Shown: positions 53,884 to 61,800 of the stretch, in pieces | How positions within the stretch are numbered: the stretch's first letter is position 1 | Layout: each line of letters starts with the position of its first letter | Assembly: GCA_965208025.1 (NCBI GenBank) | Contig: OZ242302.1 | Location: 3,348,001 to 3,412,000, forward strand | DNA length: 64,000 nt | Reading direction: 5' to 3' | Source of the DNA: Bin80 sp965208025 | Lineage (GTDB): Bacteria > Bacteroidota > Rhodothermia > Rhodothermales > Bin80 | Notes under the pieces: model-generated | The model's database searches: none | Told to the model about the DNA's origin: nothing | Seen by the model: the letters and a program-made list of their open reading frames with translations, nothing else | Position numbers and translations under genes: made by a program

Positions 53884-55176
53884 GACGAAGGAGATAGAGC
53901 CTGTGCCCAATCTTACATTTTCAATCTGTCCAACAAGTTGCTGGTCAAACTCTCTTGAAACGCGAACATAGTTATCCGTATAGCCTTGCATCTGGTTTGA
54001 TCTCACGTTACGTTCCCAGAGCACAGGACGAACCTGACCTTTTAGCTGTTCGCGAAAGATCGTCTGTTTACGCCGTGAAAGGTCATGAAGCGCCTGATTA
54101 CGTGCTTTACGTTCGGCAGATGAGGGACTTTTGTTCATATGAGATTGACTCGCTGCGACGGTTCCCTGACGCTCAGAGTACGTAAACACATGCAAGTAGG
54201 TGACTGGCAAGTTTGCTAAAAATGTGTGCGTTTCTGCAAACTGCTCGGCAGATTCCGTGGGATATCCAACAATCACATCGGCCCCAATGCCAGCATCTGG
54301 CATGCGATTGTGAATATACTCCAATCGTTGTTGATACAGCTCTCTACGGTAGCGACGTCGCATTGCCCCCAGAACTTGATTATCCCCGCTCTGCAGAGGG
54401 ATATGAAAGTGGGGCACCATAGAGGAGGTGTCTGCAACAAAATCAATGATTTCATTGGTGAGAAGATTTGGTTCAATAGATGAAATTCGATAACGCTGAA
54501 TTCCATTGATCTCAGTCAGCATTCGGAGCAGTTCAAGAAGGTTTGTATCCAACGAATCATCAAGGCTTCCTTGACCATAGAGTCCAATGTTGACCCCGGT
54601 GAGAACAATTTCCTTCACTCCACGCAAGGCTAACTTTTGGGCTTGATCAATAATTTGATCTGACGGGGCAGAGCGGCTCTTGCCTCGCGCCAATGGGATG
54701 GTGCAAAAAGCACATGAATAGTCGCAGCCATCCTGTATCTTCAAGAATGCACGTGTTCGATCATCCGACAAAATCGCTGGATCAAACGATGATGTTTTTC
54801 CCGTACAAGAAACATTCACTTGGGTAGGTGTGATCGGAGAAAAATCCGACAGAAAATCAAAAGTATGTGCTTTTTCTGTATTCCCCAGGACCGCATTGAC
54901 TCCCTCAATGGCGGCAACCTCATTCGGTCGTAGCTGAGCATAACAACCCGTCACTATGATGAAGGCATTAGGGTTCAGTTTATGAACACGCCGAATCATT
55001 TGTCTACACTTACGGTCCGCTTCCGCAGTTACGGTGCAGGTGTTGATGACGGAAACATCACAGGGATCTCTCTGGCCTACCGTTTCAAAGCCGTGAGACT
55101 CAAATTGACGCTGAAGACTACTCGTCTCTGCAAAGTTGAGTTTGCAGCCGAGTGTGTGAAATGAGACACGCCCCAT
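53878..55176 (-). CDS. mtaB: tRNA (N6-threonylcarbamoyladenosine)-methylthiotransferase MtaB
   Basis: A radical-SAM methylthiotransferase of 432 residues that adds a methylthio group to t6A37 in tRNA. The N-terminal UPF0004 domain has the cysteines in TLGCKLNFAETS, INTCTVTAEADRKC and VTGCYAQLRP. The radical-SAM motif is DGCDYSCAFCTIPLARG (CxxxCxxC). A C-terminal TRAM-like stretch (GQVRPVLWERN ... DNYVRVSREF) binds tRNA. CKLN rather than CQMN in the first motif supports MtaB over MiaB. Confidence 0.92.
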   Translation of the reverse strand: MGRVSFHTLGCKLNFAETSSLQRQFESHGFETVGQRDPCDVSVINTCTVTAEADRKCRQMIRRVHKLNPNAFIIVTGCYAQLRPNEVAAIEGVNAVLGNTEKAHTFDFLSDFSPITPTQVNVSCTGKTSSFDPAILSDDRTRAFLKIQDGCDYSCAFCTIPLARGKSRSAPSDQIIDQAQKLALRGVKEIVLTGVNIGLYGQGSLDDSLDTNLLELLRMLTEINGIQRYRISSIEPNLLTNEIIDFVADTSSMVPHFHIPLQSGDNQVLGAMRRRYRRELYQQRLEYIHNRMPDAGIGADVIVGYPTESAEQFAETHTFLANLPVTYLHVFTYSERQGTVAASQSHMNKSPSSAERKARNQALHDLSRRKQTIFREQLKGQVRPVLWERNVRSNQMQGYTDNYVRVSREFDQQLVGQIENVRLGTGSISFVS

Positions 55177-55491
55177 TACGCAAAAAATTTACACATAGAA
55201 TGCACTTGTCTACCTTGATGATCCAAAAGAACTGGACCCATTTCTACGTTACTGTTTTGCAGGTAACCTATAAGTTGGGAAGAGGGTAGTATAATCATGT
55301 AAAATGCCTGAAGATCTTCAAAGTGCATCAAAAGGCCAGCTATTGATAATCATTCAGAAAAGATAAATCTGCAACCTCATCCATTTTCTCTGAGATATTG
55401 ACATTCATAGCTACCATAATGAGAGTTAGTTTTACGGTAAAGTATCACAGTTCCTGATTCTCAACTGAATACCAATCATATCATATAAGAT
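55177..55491. other. Intergenic region between mtaB and permease genes
   Basis: About 315 bp. A 20-residue plus-strand frame at 55304-55366 (MPEDLQSASKGQLLIIIQKR) resembles the start of some transposases but is far too short to support. Nothing else is seen. Confidence 0.35.
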
Positions 55492-57741
55492 TCAGTTGAC
55501 GGGTTTCTGGATTGCAGAGACGGCCTGAACAAATCCTCGTGCGGTGAAGGATGCCGCGTAGTAGCGACATCCGAGGAGGATGATGGGCACAGATGTTCTT
55601 CGTGCGACCTCTAAGGCAAATGGGCCGATAGATGGCTTATGTTGGCGGCGGCTTTCCATCCCCATCACCACAAGTTCACAGGATGACGCTTTGCGAACAA
55701 TATGTTCAATCGGATCCTCCACCACATTGATTTCCACCTCATAGGGCCCAGCCGCTTCGTCTCGAGCGATGCGCTGGATTGTTTTCTGATGCCGTTGCAA
55801 CACATCTGGCCTAGTATCAGGGGGTAATGCCTGTACGAACGTGATGGCGGGGGGAGAGGTTCGAGACAGGCTAGCGATCAAACGCGCGCGCAAGGGGCTA
55901 TGCACTCGTTGCCCTCGGACAGGAACAAGGATCCGCTTCGCATCAGACACGCGCCATCTTGGCGGAGCACGAACAATCACGATGTCTGCATCAATGGCAG
56001 AAATCAGTCCTTCCAGCCGAACTTCTACCCCGGGTTTCTCAATTTGAGGAAGGCCGACGAGGACGGTCTCACAGCCATGCTCGTTGGCAACACGAGCGAT
56101 CTCCCCCCATACATCGGAAGCCACAGTGAACAATGTTTCCGGACTTGCCCCAATACCAAGATTCTGACCTGCTGATTCTGCCAAAATATCTTTTGCATCT
56201 CGAATGATTGCATCATTGGGAAACTGGTCTGGGCGCAGAACGGAAAGTAGGACTACCTTCCCCGCATTCGGTGTGCATACCGTTGCAGCTACATTGGACA
56301 GGCTTGCAGCGCTTGCAGGGTTGGCAATTGGGGCAAGAACAAGAGGGTTCCGTCCTCTGGATCGAGCCAATTCTGGATCTCTCGCTTCTGCACTCGCATC
56401 GGCCACTCTTGCACCAGGTGCCAGTGCCATGAGATATAAAACCATCCCAACGCCCAGCCATAGAGCAGCAACCCGTCCCGCCTCGGGCACAACCACAGCT
56501 TGAAAAATTGCTAAGCCTAAGCAGAGAGTTACCCCCAAAGTGGGAAGCAGCGGAAGGCGAACATTTCCAGATCGTCGCAGAGTCAGGATTGCAGTACAAT
56601 GGACCATAGCGAATGAAACGAGAAAGATCAGACTAGCCGCAGCACCAGCTGCTGCAACATTATCCACCGCAAGCACAATGATGATCATCATCACGCCTGT
56701 CGTGATGATGGCGGTTGCAGGTGTTCCTGAGCGTCCTCGTATCTGTCCGATTTGACGAGGGAGTGTCCGGTCACGTGCCATGGAAAATGCCACACGGGAG
56801 GCGCCATACAGGTTGGCATGTAGAGCAGAAAGCATCGATAGAATTCCCGCCCCGATCACGAGCCAATATCCAGGAATGCCCATATATCTGTCTACGGCGG
56901 CCGCAACTAGACCCTCGGGATTTCCCTGCGCCGCAGAGAAAACTCCTTCCGCAGGAGCCCCCACGGTTGCAATAATTACCAGTAGCGGTAGATAGATTAC
57001 AAGGGTGATACCCAGGGCAGCATACATCGCAAAGGGAAGAGTCCGTTTTGGGTTCTTCACCTCACCTCCAACGGCGGCGATCAGGTCAAATCCCTGAAGG
57101 GCAATGAATGTATAGCCCATTGCTTGTATGATTCCAAATCCTCCACTCGGGGCAAAGGGTTGCATACGCACAATTGCATCCGCGGGGCTCTCACTTAGCC
57201 ATGCCCATACTCCACCTACAATCAGAAGTAGGAAAACGACCACTTTGCCGATCGTAGCAGAAACGCCACCCCCTGCCGACCGTCCCACCAGGATCCAGGA
57301 ATAAGCTCCAATGGCACTCAGCGCCAACAAGAGCTCCCCCCGTCCATCTCCGACCCAACTCCACTGTCCCATGAAAGCTGGAAACAGCCGAATGGCACCC
57401 TCAACTGCAAAAACAGCAAAGCCGATCGCATAGAGTACGCCAGCTACGATAGATGCAAACCAGACGACCCACCCCACGATGAAGGCCACTTCAATGGAGA
57501 CGACTCGCTTTGCATAGGCATAAGTGCCACCAGATTCGGGGTACCGAGAGGCTAAGCGTACGAAGCTGACCACCGTAAGGAATGCGATGCCGCCATTGAG
57601 CACAAACGCAATGATCGCCGCCGAACCGGCGGTGGCAAAGGCAACGCCGGCAAGTGCAAGAATTCCGCCCCCAACGATCGCGCCCACGCCAAGTGCGGTC
57701 GCTCCGAAACGACCTAAATGACGTTCGTCACTATCGCTCAT
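55492..57741 (-). CDS. APC-superfamily amino-acid permease fused to universal-stress domains
   Basis: A 749-residue inner-membrane transporter. Residues 1-450 have about 12 hydrophobic helices of the APC fold, beginning GATALGVGAIVGGGILALAG (substrate-binding GxG in helix 1), with GGTYAYAKRV near 73 and GFDLIAAVGGEVKNPKRTLP near 215. Residues about 470-735 are two cytoplasmic Usp-like domains (VVLLSVLRPDQ to DIVIVRAPPRW, then RILVPVRG to VPIILLGCRY, with the typical SCELVVMGMESRR). Such fusions are thought to sense nucleotide or stress and control transport; substrate is unknown. It is divergent from the STAS/PKS set. Confidence 0.9.
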   Translation of the reverse strand: MSDSDERHLGRFGATALGVGAIVGGGILALAGVAFATAGSAAIIAFVLNGGIAFLTVVSFVRLASRYPESGGTYAYAKRVVSIEVAFIVGWVVWFASIVAGVLYAIGFAVFAVEGAIRLFPAFMGQWSWVGDGRGELLLALSAIGAYSWILVGRSAGGGVSATIGKVVVFLLLIVGGVWAWLSESPADAIVRMQPFAPSGGFGIIQAMGYTFIALQGFDLIAAVGGEVKNPKRTLPFAMYAALGITLVIYLPLLVIIATVGAPAEGVFSAAQGNPEGLVAAAVDRYMGIPGYWLVIGAGILSMLSALHANLYGASRVAFSMARDRTLPRQIGQIRGRSGTPATAIITTGVMMIIIVLAVDNVAAAGAAASLIFLVSFAMVHCTAILTLRRSGNVRLPLLPTLGVTLCLGLAIFQAVVVPEAGRVAALWLGVGMVLYLMALAPGARVADASAEARDPELARSRGRNPLVLAPIANPASAASLSNVAATVCTPNAGKVVLLSVLRPDQFPNDAIIRDAKDILAESAGQNLGIGASPETLFTVASDVWGEIARVANEHGCETVLVGLPQIEKPGVEVRLEGLISAIDADIVIVRAPPRWRVSDAKRILVPVRGQRVHSPLRARLIASLSRTSPPAITFVQALPPDTRPDVLQRHQKTIQRIARDEAAGPYEVEINVVEDPIEHIVRKASSCELVVMGMESRRQHKPSIGPFALEVARRTSVPIILLGCRYYAASFTARGFVQAVSAIQKPVN

Positions 57742-58088
57742 TTACTCGTGTATGGAATTTATTTTGGGGAAGCAACCTGCGGATAAAGTTGGGATTCTAT
57801 CACCGGTGGGATATATTCTTAGGCAGCACTGATGTTCAGATTCAACTGTGTAAATCATGGCCTATGGAAAGCAAAAAAGTGCTACTCATGATAAAATTAA
57901 AATCCAGACAAATCTGGAGCACGATAATGCTATAGTAAATTTATTCCATACCCTATGTGATATAGAATTTTTTTGTATCTTGCTGATAGAATAATGTAGT
58001 ATTGTACACACTCGCACGATGTGTCAAATATTTTCCGGTATATTGATCAACGAGTAACCATGAATACCTCAATAAAGAGTAATCCAAT
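57742..58088. other. Intergenic region upstream of the STAS/PKS genes
   Basis: About 350 bp, A/T-rich, with no gene or clear hairpin. It is divergent, so a promoter for the STAS-small protein-PKS set is expected here; no specific box could be assigned. Confidence 0.4.
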
Positions 58089-58436
58089 ATGAGAATTGAC
58101 ATCAAATGGCAGCGTGAGGGTGACATCGCAGTTGCGGCTTTACTCGGCCGTATTGACAGTAGTAACAGCAGCCACTTCTTAACCGCGATTGAGGAAGGGC
58201 TTGATTCTGGTGACCGTGCTCTAATTCTGGACTTTAAAAAGGTATCGTTCGTTAGTAGCGCCGGTCTTCGTGCCTTATTAATCCTAGCCAAGAAGCTCAA
58301 TGGTGAAGACAAACTATTTGAAATTTGCTCACTTTCCGAACTCAATCGTGAGGTAGTTGCGGTGAGCGGCTTTGATAAATTGATTTCAGTACGCGATACT
58401 ACAGAGGATGCACTGTCATCCTTACAAAATTCCTAA
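58089..58436 (+). CDS. STAS-domain protein (anti-sigma factor antagonist-like)
   Basis: A 115-residue single STAS domain. It has the fold order beta-beta-alpha with ALLGRIDSSNSSHFLTAIEEG near 17-37, RALILDFKKVSFVSSAGLRALL near 43-64, and a final helix. SSAG at 56-59 is the usual phosphorylatable serine site of SpoIIAA/RsbV-type antagonists. No anti-sigma kinase is adjacent, so the partner is unknown. It precedes the small helical protein (62 bp) and the PKS, and these may be one operon. Confidence 0.9.
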   Translation: MRIDIKWQREGDIAVAALLGRIDSSNSSHFLTAIEEGLDSGDRALILDFKKVSFVSSAGLRALLILAKKLNGEDKLFEICSLSELNREVVAVSGFDKLISVRDTTEDALSSLQNS

Positions 58437-58498
58437 TCGCATCCTTCTTCACCAGTAGGGTATCATGTTTCTAACCCATTCTCCAGATAAAAAACCAA

Positions 58499-58783
58499 AT
58501 GACTGACAATAACGATCGAATCATCACTGTCAAGAGTTCACTTGACATGGACATCCTCGGAGACAACATTTCTGATATCACTGATTTCGCCGTGGAAAAG
58601 TATGAGTTTCGACATGACAAAACCCTCTCTAGTAAGATTAAGGAGGCAGCCCTTAAAGAGACACAAGCAGCCCTTTGGGAAATGGTTGAGCAGCTTAAGT
58701 TGAAACGTCAGCAGATCTTGAAGGCATTCTTTGAAAAAGCCGACGAGACGGTGAATAGAGTCGTCAACGACATGCAGGAATAA
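58499..58783 (+). CDS. Small helical protein of unknown family
   Basis: A 94-residue cytoplasmic protein that I do not recognise. Residues 1-40 are acidic and mixed (ITVKSSLDMDILGDNISDIT). From about 45 to 94 it is predicted helical and coiled-coil-like (IKEAALKETQAALWEMVEQL, then KLKRQQILKAFFEKADE). It begins 62 bp after the STAS gene and ends 91 bp before the PKS start, on the same strand. It has no carrier-protein DSL motif, so it is not an acyl carrier protein. A binding partner of the STAS protein or of the PKS is possible. Confidence 0.72.
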   Translation: MTDNNDRIITVKSSLDMDILGDNISDITDFAVEKYEFRHDKTLSSKIKEAALKETQAALWEMVEQLKLKRQQILKAFFEKADETVNRVVNDMQE

Positions 58784-58874
58784 CACTGGTCGCGGTTGTA
58801 ATGAACCGTGCTTCCGGCGCAACTTCCCCAATGGTTTCCTGATCCGTGTGGGGTCAGTTGCTGAGCAGAATGAG

Positions 58875-61800
58875 ATGTCTCTAATGCTACAAGATTCTCC
58901 GGTTGCAATAGTAGCGTACAGTTATCGGATGCCAGGTGGTATCCAGACTGACTCGGATTTCTGGCAGTTGCTGTCTGAGCGTGAGATCATTCAGGAACCC
59001 ATCATTGAGAGGTATGGCAGAGGGTATCGTCCGATCGGCAAATTTTCTGGCCCAGGGCGGTTTGCCAGTCCCTACGAAGGACTTATTCGCGAAGATGGAG
59101 AGAAGCTGATTGATCCCAAGCTCTTCAGCCTTTCACAGGACGAAGTGTCATCAATGGATCCTCAGGTACGCATGTTACTGGGCTGCTCCTGGGAGACTTT
59201 TGAGCGTGCTGGCTGGGATCTTTACTCTTTACGCAACAGCTCCACGGGTGTGTTTATTGGCGCACAGGTTCCGGCCGTTGCCAACTGGCGGCCAATGCAC
59301 GGCGCGGGACCATTTGACGTTACTACGATCAGTCTCGCGATGCTTGCGAATCGCATTTCCTACCATTTTAATCTGATGGGGCCGTCCACTACCTATTGCA
59401 CGGCTTGCTCCGCGAGTATTACTGCACTCCATGCGGCAATGGCTTCGATTCGCTCTGGCGACTGTAAACAAGCACTTGTAGGATCAGTGAATTATCTCGG
59501 TACCTCTCGTCTCAGTGTATCTTTCAATGCTCTGGGGGTCATTAGCCCTGATGGCAGATGTCACTCTTTTGATGCCGATGCAAACGGCTATATTCGTTCG
59601 GAGGGTGCGTTTATCTTCGCTCTCAAACCTCTTCAGGAAGCCGAGAGTGACGGTGATCATATCCATGCTGTCATTGAAGGAACTTCCGTTAACGCGGCGG
59701 GAGCAGCGGACGGGGGCACTGGCTTGGCACAAGGACGCTATATCACTGCGCCCACTCGTCATGCACAGGTCGACTTGATGCGTACTGCGTGTGCCCGTGC
59801 GGGGCGCACACCAGAGGAATTCGATTATATTGAAGCACATGCGACAGGAACTGTCGTTGGTGACCGTATAGAGGGTAATGCGATCATTGAAGCCTATGGT
59901 GGGATTGACCGTGATGTGCCACTGCGGATTTCGAGCGTGAAGAGCAACTTAGGGCACATGGAAGCTGCGGCATTTCATTGTGCCCTATTAAAAATCATCC
60001 TGATGATGCAGAGGCGTACCTTTGCACCTACATCTAAGAATTATGTTGTTCCGAACCCCGAAATCAATTTTGAAAACAGTGGTGTGCAGGTGCAGACTGT
60101 CTGTGAACCATTCCCTGATTATCCTGTCGTGATTGGCATTAACTCGTTCGGATTTGGTGGTGCCAACGGACATTGTGTGCTTCGGGAATATCATCCATCC
60201 CAGTCACGTATCTGGTCATCTGATCTCTCCCCAGAGGGAGGGAGGATGATCCCACTCTCGGCGCGTACCAATGAGGCACTCACGCGGAGTGCACGGCACC
60301 TGCGAAAAATGCTTGCAGAAGATGAAACCGATCTCTATACAATCGCAGGGAACCTTAGTCGGCGCCGTACACATTTTACAACACGAACGGCCTTTGCGGT
60401 GAACGATCGCAACGATCTATTGGCATCCTTAGACGATTTTATTGAGAACGAATCAAGTGGAACCATTGCAAAGGAAGGGGAGCGACGAATCGTGATGATG
60501 TTTGCAGGACAAGGGACCCAATGGTCAGGTTGCGGCCTGAGATTGTATGATGCTGATCCTGTTTTCCGTAGAGTGATTGACGCAGTTGAGGCTCACTGGA
60601 GGGAACTTTCAGGTATATCGTTACGCAATGTTTGTTTCAATGCCCCCCAAGAAGAGCTGAACGAGGTTCAACTTGCGCAGCCCTCAATCTTTATGATCCA
60701 GTGTGCCCTCTTTGAGCTTTTTAAGACCTGGGGGGTACATCCAGAGTGCGTCATTGGACACAGTTCAGGCGAGGTAGCGGCTGCCTACGCGTCTGGTTTG
60801 CTGTCGCTTGCTGAGGCGACTCACTTGGTCTACCATCGCGCTACCTTTCAGCAGAGCGTGGCTGGTTCGGGGCGAATGCTTGCCATCGGACTGGACCTTT
60901 CAGGTGTGGAGGAACTGCTTGACTCGCTTGATGTCGCTTTTCGGTCTGATGAGGATCGTCCAATCCAGGTAGAGATTGCCTGTGAGAATGCGCCCGCAAG
61001 TGTTGTCATTTGCGGTAAGGAGGAAAAGCTGAGACCAATCATGGCAGAGCTGGAATGTCGCAATCTTCAAAACCAACTGCTTGCTGGCAATATTGCGTTC
61101 CACTCCTCCGCTATGGATCCAATTCAGGATGATGTGTTGCAAGCTTTATCTTTTTTGGATAAGAGTATATTTGATGGCAGCGTCCCTTTTATCTCCTCCG
61201 TGAGTGGTGAGCAAATAGATTGTATTGATGGAGCATACTGGTGGACTAATATCCGAAATCCTGTGCAGTTTGTACAGGGGATTCGTACGATCATGCGTGA
61301 TTTCAGGCCTGATATATTTCTTGAGATCTCCCCGCATGGTGCACTTCAATCGGCAGTCAGCCAATGTCTTGAACAGGAAATTCCACTTCCTGTCTGTATT
61401 CCCAGCCTCCATCGAAATTCGGATGATCGTCTCAGTTTCCAACAGTCGCTTGGTTCGCTCTTCAAATCTGGTGTTGCTTTGGATTTCGCGGCTCAGTACC
61501 CGCGACCCAGACCCATTTCTCATTTACTTCCTGGACATCCTCGAGATGAGCAGGCATCAGTCAATATCCTCGCTGATGATGAATTCTTCGTCCGACGAGG
61601 CCAATACTCGCATGGCCCGCTGATTGGGCACAGAGTACCAAGTGACCACCTTCTCTTTGAATCTCGACTTTCTGAGAAAGACTTTCCTTGGTTAGCAGAC
61701 CACTGCGTGCATCATGCTGCAATCATGCCTGCTGCCGGCTATATTGAATTGATCCTACAGGCCTTTGAAGGCGTTCCTCTTCACTTTGAAGTACTTGAAT

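Noticed and set aside
55304..55366. 20-residue transposase-like start
   Set aside because: Too short to support any call; no continuation in other frames was recognised.
58499..58783. Acyl carrier protein for the PKS
   Set aside because: No DSL phosphopantetheine motif is present in this small protein.
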